Numbered from the stretch's first letter, positions 19,966-27,847 are shown. The stretch is DNA of 30,336 nucleotides from JBBPYC01 sp038200275 (GCA_038200275.1 JBBPYC010000106.1:1-30336), one strand, 5' to 3'. Program-made: numbers and translations. The notes: generated by a model not told the origin, from the sequence alone.

Positions 19966-21086
19966 TTCCGACCGAAGCCTTCTCCCGGTTGCTCCAGACC
20001 CGAATTCGCCAGGACGTGCAATCCATGCACGCCTATGCTGTGCAAGATGCGTCCGGCCTGCTCAAGCTCGATGCGATGGAAAACCCGTACCGGCTGCCGG
20101 CCGAATTGCAGCACGCGTTGGGCGAGCGGCTGGGCGCGGTCGAGTTGAACCGTTACCCCGGCGCGCGCATTGGCGACTTGCACGCGGCGCTGGCCAACCA
20201 CGCGCACCTGCCGGAAGGTTTCGATCTGATGATCGGCAACGGCTCGGACGAACTGATCGCACTGCTCGCGTTGGCCTGCGATGTACCGGGCGCGTCGATC
20301 CTTGCGCCGCTGCCGGGCTTCGTGATGTATCGGATGAGTGCCGAGCTGCAAGGCCTTTCATTCCACGGCGTGCCGTTGACGGCCGACTTCGAGCTCGATG
20401 AAGCCGCGATGCTCGCAGCGATCGCCGCGCACAAACCGTCGATCGTCTACATCGCCTATCCGAACAATCCGACGGCCAATCTCTGGGACGACGCGACGAT
20501 CGAGAAGATCGTGGAAGCTCAAGGCCAGCAGGGCGGTCTGGTCGTGCTCGACGAGGCGTATCAGCCATTCTCCAGCCGCAGCTATATCGGCCGGATCACG
20601 CGGCATCGCCACGTGCTGCTGATGCGCACGTTGTCCAAGTTCGGCCTGGCCGGTGTGCGCATCGGCTACATGATCGGGCCGGCCGCGCTGGTGGCCGAAA
20701 TCGACAAGGTGCGCCCACCCTACAACATCAGCTCACTCAACTGCGAGTGCGCGCTGTTCGCGCTCGAACACGCCCAAGTGTTCGACCAGCAAGCGGCCGA
20801 TCTGCGCGAGCAGCGCGGCATGCTGCTGCAGGCGCTGCGCAAGATGCCCGACATCAAGGTCTGGAACAGCGACGCGAACATGATCCTGATTCGCGTGGCC
20901 GATGCCGCCGCTGCGTTTGAGGGCATGAAAGCACGCGGTGTGCTGATCAAGAACGTTTCTAAAATGCATCCTCTGCTGAACCACTGTCTGCGTTTGACGG
21001 TCGGCACAGCTGAGCAGAACGCGCAGATGCTTGCAGCGCTCGAAGCGTCCCTCTCCGAACCCATCCCGATCCCGTCCCTCTCATGA
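19962..21086 (+). CDS. hisC: Histidinol-phosphate aminotransferase
   Basis: HisC is a PLP enzyme converting imidazole-acetol phosphate and glutamate to histidinol phosphate. The 374 residues include the N-terminal LDAMENPYRLP, the NGSDELIALLALAC loop, YPNNPTANLWD, VLDEAYQPFSS and the PLP-binding Lys226 in TLSKFGLAGVRIGYMIG. The start is taken as GTG 19962, with GAGG (19951-19954) 7 bases upstream, inside vapC. It gives IPTEAFSRLLQTRIRQDVQ as the N-terminus. Longer in-frame readings into vapC are shadows. It overlaps vapC by GTGA and hisB by ATGA. Confidence 0.95.
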   Translation: MIPTEAFSRLLQTRIRQDVQSMHAYAVQDASGLLKLDAMENPYRLPAELQHALGERLGAVELNRYPGARIGDLHAALANHAHLPEGFDLMIGNGSDELIALLALACDVPGASILAPLPGFVMYRMSAELQGLSFHGVPLTADFELDEAAMLAAIAAHKPSIVYIAYPNNPTANLWDDATIEKIVEAQGQQGGLVVLDEAYQPFSSRSYIGRITRHRHVLLMRTLSKFGLAGVRIGYMIGPAALVAEIDKVRPPYNISSLNCECALFALEHAQVFDQQAADLREQRGMLLQALRKMPDIKVWNSDANMILIRVADAAAAFEGMKARGVLIKNVSKMHPLLNHCLRLTVGTAEQNAQMLAALEASLSEPIPIPSLS

Positions 21087-21673
21087 ACCGCATCGCCGAA
21101 GTCAGCCGCAACACCGCAGAAACGAAGATCACCGTGATGGTCGATCTGGACGGCACGGGCGCGTCGCAGATCAGCACCGGCATCGGTTTTTTCGACCACA
21201 TGCTGGATCAGATCGCGCGACATGGCCTGATCGACATCCAGATCAAGGCCGATGGCGACCTGCACATCGACGGGCACCACACGGTGGAAGACGTCGGCAT
21301 CACGCTGGGCCAGGCGGTGCACCAAGCGGTGGGGGAACGCAAGGGCATCCGGCGGTTCGGCCACGCTTATGTGCCGCTGGACGAGGCGCTGAGCCGCGTG
21401 GTGATCGATTTCTCCGGCCGGCCGGGCCTGGTCATGAACGTGCCATTCACCAGCGGCATGATCGGCAGCCTCGACACGCAGTTGCTGCACGAGTTCTTTC
21501 AGGGCTTCGTGAACCACGCGCTGGTCACGCTGCACATCGACAACCTGTGCGGCAGCAATGCGCACCACCAGTCGGAAACCGTGTTCAAGGCGTTCGCACG
21601 CGCGCTGCGCACCGCGGTGGAGCTGGACCCGCGCACAGCGGGCACCATTCCGTCAACCAAAGGGTCGCTCTGA
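21083..21673 (+). CDS. hisB: Imidazoleglycerol-phosphate dehydratase
   Basis: This 196-residue monofunctional HisB dehydrates imidazole-glycerol phosphate to imidazole-acetol phosphate. The metal-binding histidine motifs are both present: GFFDHMLDQIARHG and DGHHTVEDVGI in the first half, and CGSNAHHQSETVFKAFARAL in the second. There is no fused histidinol-phosphatase domain as in enteric bacteria, so that step must be supplied by another gene. The start overlaps the hisC stop (ATGA). A 55-base repeat follows before hisH. Confidence 0.97.
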   Translation: MNRIAEVSRNTAETKITVMVDLDGTGASQISTGIGFFDHMLDQIARHGLIDIQIKADGDLHIDGHHTVEDVGITLGQAVHQAVGERKGIRRFGHAYVPLDEALSRVVIDFSGRPGLVMNVPFTSGMIGSLDTQLLHEFFQGFVNHALVTLHIDNLCGSNAHHQSETVFKAFARALRTAVELDPRTAGTIPSTKGSL

Positions 21674-21688
21674 ACCTGTTTTTCGAGT

Positions 21689-21743
21689 GAAAACGGCTTG
21701 AGGCGCTGGTCCAGTAATTGTTCGAGGCTATGAAAAATGTAGC
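21689..21743 (+). repeat. 55-base intergenic repeat, copy 1
   Basis: The sequence from GAAAACGGCTTGAGGCGCTG to TATGAAAAATGTAGC aligns gap-free with 25069-25123. Shared blocks include TGAG-CGCTGG-CCAGT and the TAT-AAAAATG end. The copy lies between hisB and hisH and includes the most likely hisH start codon (ATG 21730-21732). Confidence 0.65.
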
Positions 21744-22404
21744 ATCCGGCACGGTGGCGGTGGTCGACTACGGTATAGGCAATCTGCGTTCTGTCGCGCA
21801 GGCGGTGCAACACGCAGCGCAGAGCAGTGGCGTGACCGTTCAAGTCACCAGCGATCCGCAGGCCGTGCGCGCGGCCGATCGCATCGTGCTGCCCGGCCAG
21901 GGTGCGATGCGCGACTGCATGCATGAGTTGCGCGAATCGGGGTTGCTGCTCGCGGTGCTCGAAGCGGCAGCCACAAAGCCGCTGTTTGGCGTTTGCGTCG
22001 GCATGCAGATGCTGCTCGATCACAGCGCGGAAGGGGCTGTGGCTGGCGGCACCACGCCGGGGCTCGGCCTGATCGCAGGTGACGTGGTGCGGTTCGACCT
22101 GGCCGCGCGACTGCAGCCCGATGGCAGCCGCTTCAAGGTGCCGCAGATGGGCTGGAACCCCGTGCGCCAGGCGCAGCCGCATGCGTTGTGGCGTGATGTG
22201 CCTGACAACAGCTATTTCTATTTCGTACACAGTTACTACGCGCGTCCTGCCGACGCAGCGCATAACGCGGGCGAGGCCGACTACGGCGGGCCGTTCTGTG
22301 CGGTGGTCGCGCGGGACAATATTTTCGCCACGCAATTCCACCCTGAGAAAAGCGCAGCGCACGGCTTGCAGCTGTATCGCAATTTTCTGCAGTGGTCGCC
22401 CTGA
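21730..22404 (+). CDS. hisH: Imidazole glycerol phosphate synthase, glutaminase subunit
   Basis: HisH hydrolyses glutamine and feeds ammonia to HisF. The 224-residue class-I amidotransferase begins MKNVASGTVAVVDYGIGNLR. The triad is visible: Cys89 in FGVCVGMQMLLD, and His204 and Glu206 in FHPEKS. The oxyanion and interface motif PQMGWNPV is also present. The ATG at 21730 lies in a dispersed repeat with GAGG only a few bases before it, so spacing is tight. A TTG at 21718 in frame or an internal GTG are alternatives. The partner hisF is present, though separated by hisA and an inserted gene. Confidence 0.94.
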   Translation: MKNVASGTVAVVDYGIGNLRSVAQAVQHAAQSSGVTVQVTSDPQAVRAADRIVLPGQGAMRDCMHELRESGLLLAVLEAAATKPLFGVCVGMQMLLDHSAEGAVAGGTTPGLGLIAGDVVRFDLAARLQPDGSRFKVPQMGWNPVRQAQPHALWRDVPDNSYFYFVHSYYARPADAAHNAGEADYGGPFCAVVARDNIFATQFHPEKSAAHGLQLYRNFLQWSP

Positions 22405-22479
22405 CAGGCAACTCGTCTCTCGTTTTCGTCGTCACTGGCCGACGGCTTTCATCTCCACTTTCGCAACGCCCTCCGCACC

Positions 22480-23235
22480 ATGATTCTCATCCCCGCCATC
22501 GATCTGAAAGACGGCCACTGCGTGCGCTTGAAGCAGGGCGACATGGACCAGGCCACCACGTTCGGCGACGACCCGGCCGCCATGGCCACGCGCTGGCTTG
22601 ATGCTGGTGCGCGCCGGCTGCATCTGGTCGACCTGAACGGCGCCTTCGCCGGCACACCGAAGAACCATGTGGCAATCCGCTCGATTTTGAAGATCGTGCA
22701 AGCACGCGCAGGTGCCGAAATCCCGGTGCAACTCGGCGGCGGCATTCGGGATCTGGACACGATCGCGCAGTACATCGACGACGGCATCCGCTGGGTCATC
22801 ATCGGCACCGCGGCGGTGAAGAACCCCGGATTCTTGAAAGAAGCCTGCAGCGCCTTCGGCGGCCACATCATCGTCGGCATCGATGCGAAAGACGGCAAGG
22901 TCGCAACCGACGGCTGGAGCAAGCTGACCGGCCACGAGGTGCTCGATCTGGCCAAGAAGTTCGAAGACTACGGGGTGGAGTCGATCATCTACACCGACAT
23001 CGGCCGCGATGGCATGCTGTCCGGCATCAACGTCGACGCCACCGTGCGGCTCGCGCAATCGTTGTCGATCCCGGTCATCGCATCGGGCGGACTGTCGTCG
23101 ATGGCCGACATCGAGCAGCTTTGCGCGGTTACCAAAGACGGCATCGAAGGCGTGATCTGCGGCCGCGCGATCTACAGCGGGGAGCTGGAATTTGCGGCTG
23201 CGCAGACGCGCGCGGATGCGTTGCTTGTGGCATGA
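22480..23235 (+). CDS. hisA: ProFAR isomerase (phosphoribosylformimino-5-aminoimidazole carboxamide ribotide isomerase)
   Basis: HisA is a half-barrel-duplicated (beta/alpha)8 enzyme that catalyses an Amadori rearrangement in the middle of the pathway. The 251 residues start MILIPAIDLKDGHCVRLKQG with catalytic Asp8. The second half carries IVGIDAKDGK with Asp135, YTDIGRDGMLSGIN and the phosphate-binding IASGGLSS. It follows hisH after 75 bases. The stop overlaps the start of the mutarotase-like gene (ATGA), whereas hisF would usually follow here. Confidence 0.96.
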   Translation: MILIPAIDLKDGHCVRLKQGDMDQATTFGDDPAAMATRWLDAGARRLHLVDLNGAFAGTPKNHVAIRSILKIVQARAGAEIPVQLGGGIRDLDTIAQYIDDGIRWVIIGTAAVKNPGFLKEACSAFGGHIIVGIDAKDGKVATDGWSKLTGHEVLDLAKKFEDYGVESIIYTDIGRDGMLSGINVDATVRLAQSLSIPVIASGGLSSMADIEQLCAVTKDGIEGVICGRAIYSGELEFAAAQTRADALLVA

Positions 23236-24074
23236 AGAACAGCCCCACCGCGTGTGTCGAACTGTCGCTGCCTGGCGGTGACCGCGCGCGCATCGCACTG
23301 TTCGGCAGCCATGTGCTGTCGTGGCAAACGGCGGACGGCGTCGAGCGGCTGTATCTAAGCCCCGATGCGTTGTTCGACAACGCCAGCCCGATCCGCGGCG
23401 GCGTGCCGATCTGCTTTCCGCAATTCAACACGCGCGGCCCGCTGCCGAAGCACGGCATCGCGCGCGTGCTGCCCTGGCACGCCGAAACCCCCACACAGGC
23501 GGGCGCGGGTGAGTCGCAGACCAATTCGGTGCGCCTGCGACTACGCGACAGCGACGCGACGCGGCGCTGGTGGCCGCAAGCGTTCGAGGCGGTGCTGACC
23601 GTCACGCTGGCGCCGGGCCGTTTGACGCTTGCGCTCGACGTGCGCAACACCGACAGCGCGCCTTGGCGCTTCACAGTCGCGCTGCACAGCTATCTGCGCG
23701 TCGCCCACATAGCGCAGGTGCGGCTCGCCGGCCTGCAAAACCACCCGTATTGGGATGCGCTGACCGATCAGGAGGCCAGCGAAGGCGCGGCCGAGATCGC
23801 CTTCAACGGCCAGTTCGACCGGGTGTACCGCGGCATCACCGAATCGGCTCGCCTTGAAGTGCGCGAGCCGCGCGGCACGTTGACGTTGACGCAAAGTGCG
23901 AGCTTGACCGAGGCAGTGGTCTGGAACCCGGGCGCTGCGTTAAGCGCCACGCTGCCGGACTTGCCCGATGACGGCTACCGCTCCATGTTGTGCGTCGAAG
24001 CGGCCAAGATCGACGCGCCGGTGCTGCTTGCGCCGGGTGAACGTTGGCAGGGTTGGCAGCAGTTCAGGGCATGA
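23232..24074 (+). CDS. D-hexose-6-phosphate mutarotase-like protein (aldose 1-epimerase family)
   Basis: This 280-residue protein has the galactose-mutarotase/YeaD fold. Its marks are FGSHVLSWQ, LYLSPDALFDNASPIRGGVP, the CFPQFNTRGPLPKHGIAR stretch (61-78), the catalytic His152 in LHSYLRV and Glu256 in MLCVEAAKI. Family members interconvert the anomers of glucose-6-phosphate or related sugars. It has no known role in histidine synthesis, yet it overlaps hisA by ATGA and must be co-transcribed with it. A GC-rich repeat begins 4 bases after the stop. It looks like a gene captured by the operon. Base and codon use resemble the neighbours, so any arrival is not recent by that crude measure. Confidence 0.85.
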   Translation: MKNSPTACVELSLPGGDRARIALFGSHVLSWQTADGVERLYLSPDALFDNASPIRGGVPICFPQFNTRGPLPKHGIARVLPWHAETPTQAGAGESQTNSVRLRLRDSDATRRWWPQAFEAVLTVTLAPGRLTLALDVRNTDSAPWRFTVALHSYLRVAHIAQVRLAGLQNHPYWDALTDQEASEGAAEIAFNGQFDRVYRGITESARLEVREPRGTLTLTQSASLTEAVVWNPGAALSATLPDLPDDGYRSMLCVEAAKIDAPVLLAPGERWQGWQQFRA

Positions 24075-24078
24075 CGCT

Positions 24079-24176
24079 CTCCCCCAGGCCTCGCTCCCTA
24101 CGGTGGGCTCTCGCTTTCCCCCGGCCGGGGGCGGCGTCTGCGGCCTGGCGGAGCCAGCTCCGCGGCCCCTGCTGGT
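24079..24176 (+). repeat. Dispersed GC-rich intergenic repeat, copy C
   Basis: This 98-base copy, CTCCCCCAGGCCTCGCTCCC to CCCTGCTGGT, is the most palindromic of the three. CCCCCGGCCGGGGG and the perfect arms GCGGAGC-CA-GCTCCGC (24148-24163) could fold in RNA. It lies between the mutarotase-like gene and hisF. The remaining 95 bases to hisF hold only its ribosome-binding region (GAAGAGA, about 24260-24266). Confidence 0.87.
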
Positions 24177-24271
24177 TTGGAGACCAGCAGCGCCTGATTT
24201 AGGCCACTTGCCGGTATTGGCACGAAAAGCTGCTGCGGCGCTTGCGTCCCCTGTACGTTGAAGAGAAATTC

Positions 24272-25051
24272 ATGCTTGCCAAACGAATCATCCCTTGCCT
24301 TGACGTGACCGGCGGCCGCGTTGTCAAAGGCGTCAACTTCGTCGAGTTGCGCGATGCGGGCGATCCGGTTGAAATCGCGGCGCGCTACAACGAGCAGGGC
24401 GCCGACGAGATCACGTTTCTGGACATCACCGCGACCAGTGACCAGCGTGATGTGATCCTGCACATCATCGAGGCGGTCGCGTCGCAAGTGTTCATCCCGC
24501 TGACGGTCGGCGGTGGCGTTCGTACGGTGGAAGACGTGCGCCGGTTGCTCAACGCCGGTGCCGACAAGACCAGCTTCAACTCGGCCGCGATTGCGAACCC
24601 GCACGTCATCGAGCAGGCGGCCGACCGCTACGGTTCGCAGTGCATCGTGGTCGCGATCGATGCGAAACGGCGCATCGGCGCCGACCTGGCCGCACGCGGC
24701 GTGGGCTGGGATGTGTACAGCCACGGCGGGCGCAGCAACACGGAGCTCGATGCGCTGGAGTGGGCCATACGCATGGCCACCACCGGCGCCGGTGAGCTTT
24801 TGTTGACCAGCATGGACCGGGACGGCACGCGCGCGGGATTTGACCTGGAGTTGACGCGCGCGGTCAGCGACGCGGTCTCGGTGCCGGTGATTGCCTCCGG
24901 CGGTGTGGGCACCCTCGAACATCTGGCCGATGGCATCCAGCACGGGCATGCCGATGCGGTGCTGGCCGCGAGCATCTTTCACTATGGCGAGTTCACGATT
25001 GCGCAGGCCAAGGCGACACTGGCGGCGCGGGGCATCGCGGTGCGGCTCTAA
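24272..25051 (+). CDS. hisF: Imidazole glycerol phosphate synthase, cyclase subunit
   Basis: HisF uses ammonia from HisH to turn PRFAR into imidazole-glycerol phosphate and AICAR. The 259-residue (beta/alpha)8 barrel starts MLAKRIIPCLDVTGGRVVKG. Both catalytic aspartates fall at their standard positions, Asp11 (PCLDV) and Asp130 (VAIDAKR). LTVGGGVRTVEDV and IASGGVGTLEHL bind the phosphates. The ATG at 24272 fits the family N-terminus. Ten residues upstream in frame are not conserved. It is separated from hisA by the inserted mutarotase-like gene and repeat C. Confidence 0.97.
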   Translation: MLAKRIIPCLDVTGGRVVKGVNFVELRDAGDPVEIAARYNEQGADEITFLDITATSDQRDVILHIIEAVASQVFIPLTVGGGVRTVEDVRRLLNAGADKTSFNSAAIANPHVIEQAADRYGSQCIVVAIDAKRRIGADLAARGVGWDVYSHGGRSNTELDALEWAIRMATTGAGELLLTSMDRDGTRAGFDLELTRAVSDAVSVPVIASGGVGTLEHLADGIQHGHADAVLAASIFHYGEFTIAQAKATLAARGIAVRL

Positions 25052-25068
25052 GTGGGTTGTTCTGTAAT

Positions 25069-25123
25069 GAAATATGGCTGAGCCGCTGGCCCAGTCTTGA
25101 CAATCAGCTATTAAAAATGAAGC
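25069..25123 (+). repeat. 55-base intergenic repeat, copy 2
   Basis: This copy, GAAATATGGCTGAGCCGCTG to TATTAAAAATGAAGC, aligns without gaps to 21689-21743. It lies in the 100-base gap between hisF and hisI. Unlike copy 1 it does not supply a start codon for the downstream gene. Confidence 0.65.
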
Positions 25124-25151
25124 GTTTGTCCGATCGCCGACAATCCTTCCT

Positions 25152-25544
25152 ATGAACTGGCTCGATCAAGTGAAATGGGACGCGCAAGGCTTGGTGCCCG
25201 TGATCGCGCAAGAGCGCACGAGCCGCGATGTGCTGATGTTTGCGTGGATGAACCGCGAGGCGCTGGAGCTGACCGCACGCGAAGGCCACGCGGTCTATTT
25301 CAGCCGCTCGCGCAACAAACTTTGGCACAAGGGTGAGGAATCCGGCCACCGGCAGACCGTGCATGCGATCCGGATGGATTGCGACAACGATGTGCTGCTG
25401 CTCGACGTCACGCAGCTTGGGCACGAGCCGTCGATCGCGTGCCACACGGGTCGGCACAGCTGCTTTTTTCAGGTGCTGCAAGCGGGCGGCCAGTGGAGCG
25501 TGGCCGAGCCAGTCTTGAAAGATCCGCAGACCATCTATATCTAG
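25152..25544 (+). CDS. hisI: Phosphoribosyl-AMP cyclohydrolase
   Basis: HisI opens the purine ring of phosphoribosyl-AMP in the third step of the pathway. The 130 residues hold the metal sites DCDNDVLLL (Asp76, Cys77, Asp78, Asp80) and ACHTGRHSC (Cys97, Cys104), plus LMFAWMNREAL and SRSRNKLWHKGEESGH. It is a stand-alone enzyme. The HisE activity that is fused in enteric bacteria is encoded by the next gene, 4 bases after the stop. Confidence 0.96.
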   Translation: MNWLDQVKWDAQGLVPVIAQERTSRDVLMFAWMNREALELTAREGHAVYFSRSRNKLWHKGEESGHRQTVHAIRMDCDNDVLLLDVTQLGHEPSIACHTGRHSCFFQVLQAGGQWSVAEPVLKDPQTIYI

Positions 25545-25548
25545 TGTG

Positions 25549-25983
25549 ATGACCGAGCCGACCTCACCAGCTACCGACAGCGTCGACGCATTGGCGCGGC
25601 TGGCTGCTGTCATCGAGCGCCGCAAACCGGCCAATGGTGGCGATCCCGAAGTCAGCTACGTGGCGCGCCTGCTTGCGCGCGGGCCGGACGCCTTCCTCAA
25701 AAAAATCGGCGAAGAAGCCACTGAAGTCGTACTTGCTGCGAAAGACGCGGAGCACGGTGGCAACACCGAGGAGCTGAAAGCCAAGCTGGTCGGTGAAGTC
25801 GCCGATCTGTGGTTTCACAGCATGATCGCGCTCGCGCATCACGGCTTGGCCCCGGCCGACGTGATTCAAGAGCTGCTGCGGCGCGAGGGCACCAGCGGCA
25901 TCGAAGAAAAAGCATTGCGCCGCGCACAGCAGCGGGAGCAGATCGAACAGATGGACAGAACCAAGGAAGGACAGAAACGATGA
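25549..25983 (+). CDS. hisE: Phosphoribosyl-ATP pyrophosphatase
   Basis: HisE removes pyrophosphate from phosphoribosyl-ATP in the second step. The 144-residue all-alpha MazG-like protein shows the metal-binding KKIGEEATEVVLAAKD and LVGEVADLWFHSMIAL motifs. The ATG at 25549 is preferred over the GTG immediately before it. The C-terminal 35 residues are charged and rich in Arg/Gln/Glu. The stop overlaps the start of the next membrane-protein gene (ATGA). Confidence 0.95.
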   Translation: MTEPTSPATDSVDALARLAAVIERRKPANGGDPEVSYVARLLARGPDAFLKKIGEEATEVVLAAKDAEHGGNTEELKAKLVGEVADLWFHSMIALAHHGLAPADVIQELLRREGTSGIEEKALRRAQQREQIEQMDRTKEGQKR

Positions 25984-26372
25984 ACGATGTGATCGATGTG
26001 GACCCCAAAGGCTCGCGCGCCAAGAGCCTGCGCACGATCGGCTGGATCAGCTACATCCTGCACCTCGTGGTGGCAGTGGCCGCGGTGTTGCCGGGCACGC
26101 AGGCCAGCCTTGCGCTGTTGTTGCTCGCACTGGTCATCGACATGGTCAAGCGCGATGATGCGGCTGGCACCTGGCAGGCGAGCCATTTCTCGTGGCGCAT
26201 CAACTCGGTGCTGTGGGCCGGTGTGCTGTATGTGGTGACGATTCCGCTGTGGCTGCTGTTCGTGCTGCCGGGCTGGATCGCTTGGGGGCTGATTTCGCTG
26301 TGGTTTTTGTACCGCATCCTGCGCGGCATGATCGCGATGAATGCGGGCCGGCCGGTCGGCAATGCAGCGTAA
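25980..26372 (+). CDS. Small membrane protein (DUF4870-like)
   Basis: This 130-residue integral membrane protein has hydrophobic segments at about 20-37, 42-56 and a long one at 75-112 that may be two helices. A short hydrophilic loop RINSVLWAGVLY and a C-terminal YRILRGMIAMNAGRP complete it. This resembles DUF4870-type proteins found between hisE and hinT in related bacteria. The function is not known. It is translationally coupled to hisE by a 4-base overlap. Confidence 0.7.
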   Translation: MNDVIDVDPKGSRAKSLRTIGWISYILHLVVAVAAVLPGTQASLALLLLALVIDMVKRDDAAGTWQASHFSWRINSVLWAGVLYVVTIPLWLLFVLPGWIAWGLISLWFLYRILRGMIAMNAGRPVGNAA

Positions 26373-26399
26373 TGGCGGCCGTGGCTGCGGAGCACGCCC

Positions 26400-26777
26400 A
26401 TGACTGAGTCCCAGACGCCTGCAGCCGATCCCGACTGCATCTTCTGCAAGATCGCTGCCGGCCAAATACCGGCCAAGAAGCTGTACGAAGATGAAGAATT
26501 GGTCGCGTTTCACGACATAAATCCGTGGGCGCCGATCCACTTTCTGATCGTGCCCAAGGAACACATTCCATCGATGGCACAGGTGGGCGAGCGGCACGCC
26601 GCGCTGCTGGGCCGCATCATGACGCTGGCGCCTCAACTGGCGAAAGAAGCGGGCTGCACGCCGTACCCGGAAGGGGGCTTCCGCATTGTGGTCAACACCG
26701 GCGCGTTGGGCGGACAGGAAGTGCATCATCTGCATGTGCATGTGATCGGTGGCCCCAGGCCCTGGGCAAAAGGCTGA
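26400..26777 (+). CDS. hinT: HIT-family purine nucleoside phosphoramidase
   Basis: This 125-residue HIT protein hydrolyses AMP-linked phosphoramidates and acyl-adenylates. The defining HxHxH triad is H110-L-H112-V-H114 in EVHHLHVHVIGG. CIFCKIAAGQIPAKKLYED and HFLIVPKEHI match HinT-type members. It lies 27 bases downstream of the membrane-protein gene. This place next to tat or his genes is usual in the Burkholderiales. Confidence 0.92.
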   Translation: MTESQTPAADPDCIFCKIAAGQIPAKKLYEDEELVAFHDINPWAPIHFLIVPKEHIPSMAQVGERHAALLGRIMTLAPQLAKEAGCTPYPEGGFRIVVNTGALGGQEVHHLHVHVIGGPRPWAKG

Positions 26778-26846
26778 TGCGGCGGCTCTCGGGACAGGGA
26801 TTGCCAATCCTCAAGCCCTGAGCGAATTCACGGTGCCTTCGCACGC

Positions 26847-26877
26847 TTGTTCTGACATCGCACCACCGCCGTAAAAT
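26847..26877 (+). promoter_or_regulatory. Candidate promoter for tatABC
   Basis: TTGTTC (26847-26852) and TAAAAT (26872-26877) could act as -35 and -10, although the 19-base spacer is long. TTCTGA (26850-26855) with a 16-base spacer is the alternative. The -10 lies 27 bases before the tatA ATG, and a good ribosome-binding site GGGAGAG (26892-26898) follows. Read-through from the his transcript is also possible. Confidence 0.35.
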
Positions 26878-26904
26878 CTACGGCAATCTTCGGGAGAGAC
26901 ATCT

Positions 26905-27168
26905 ATGGGTTCTTTTTCTATCTGGCACTGGCTGATCGTGCTGCTGATCGTGGTGATGGTGTTCGGCACCAAGAAGCTCAAAAACATGGGCTCCGACCTG
27001 GGCGGCGCGGTGAAGGGCTTCAAGGACGGCATGAAGGAAGGCACGTCCAGCGTCGATGAGGAGACCACGACGACCACCACAACCACCGCAAAGGTGGGCA
27101 CGGTGCCGCCGACGTCCGCCACGCGGGAACACACGACGATCGACGTCGAAGCGCGTTCGCGCGGTTGA
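26905..27168 (+). CDS. tatA: Sec-independent translocase subunit TatA
   Basis: TatA oligomerises to form the pore for folded proteins carrying twin-arginine signals. The 87 residues start MGSFSIWHWLIVLLIVVMVF (one membrane helix), then the hinge FGTKKLKNMGSDLGGAVKG and an amphipathic helix. The C-terminal tail has eight consecutive threonines (coded at 27064-27087), an uncommon low-complexity run. GGGAGAG precedes the start at good spacing. tatB follows after 98 bases. Confidence 0.95.
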   Translation: MGSFSIWHWLIVLLIVVMVFGTKKLKNMGSDLGGAVKGFKDGMKEGTSSVDEETTTTTTTTAKVGTVPPTSATREHTTIDVEARSRG

Positions 27169-27266
27169 TGGCACGTCGTGCCCGGTTGCTGGATGAGTGT
27201 GAATGGGCGCAAGTCATGGCCGTCTGTGCCGTCTCGTTTCGCAGGCGATAGTCGCATGATCCCCGC

Positions 27267-27749
27267 ATGATTGACATCGGCCTGTCCAAAATGGCGCTGA
27301 TCGGCGCGGTGGCGCTGATCGTGATCGGCCCGGAAAAGCTGCCGATGGTCGCACGCACGGTGGGCACGCTGCTCGGCAAGGCGCAGCGCTACGTGTCCGA
27401 TGTGAAGGCCGAAGTCAGCCGCTCGATGGAGCTTGACGAGCTGAAAAAAATGCGTGAGGACGTGGAAGGCGCTGCGCGTGACGTCGAGCAATCGATCCAC
27501 AGCAGCAAGGCGGATTTCGAGCGCCAATGGGCGGATCAAAGCACGATGTCGTCTGCGGACAGCAGCACTGAGGCGACTTCGTTCAGCACCCCTTCTTATC
27601 CGCAGTATCGTCATCCGAACAAGAAGTGGCGGGTCAAGCAGGGCGCAACGCCGACTTGGTACAAGGCGCGTGCGGGCGTGCGCCGCTATGCACAATCGGG
27701 CGCGGCAAGGGTTGCACGACATCGGCCACCCAATCGCGCGGCGTCCTAG
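27267..27749 (+). CDS. tatB: Sec-independent translocase subunit TatB
   Basis: TatB pairs with TatC in the twin-arginine signal receptor. The 160 residues begin MIDIGLSKMALIGAVALIVI, then GPEKLPMVARTVGTLLGKAQ, the conserved TatB N-terminus with the Glu in the membrane helix region. A long charged amphipathic helix follows (about 40-90). The C-terminus is basic and rich in Arg/Ala. It lies between tatA and tatC in the expected order. Confidence 0.93.
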   Translation: MIDIGLSKMALIGAVALIVIGPEKLPMVARTVGTLLGKAQRYVSDVKAEVSRSMELDELKKMREDVEGAARDVEQSIHSSKADFERQWADQSTMSSADSSTEATSFSTPSYPQYRHPNKKWRVKQGATPTWYKARAGVRRYAQSGAARVARHRPPNRAAS

Positions 27750-27847
27750 ACAGCGGTCCACGCGGCCGCTGAGTTGCCTGCTCGGCTGAAGCATTCTTTC
27801 CAAAAGTGCGTCTTTTGTCTGGCGCACGCACTTCTTTTCCTTCTCCC

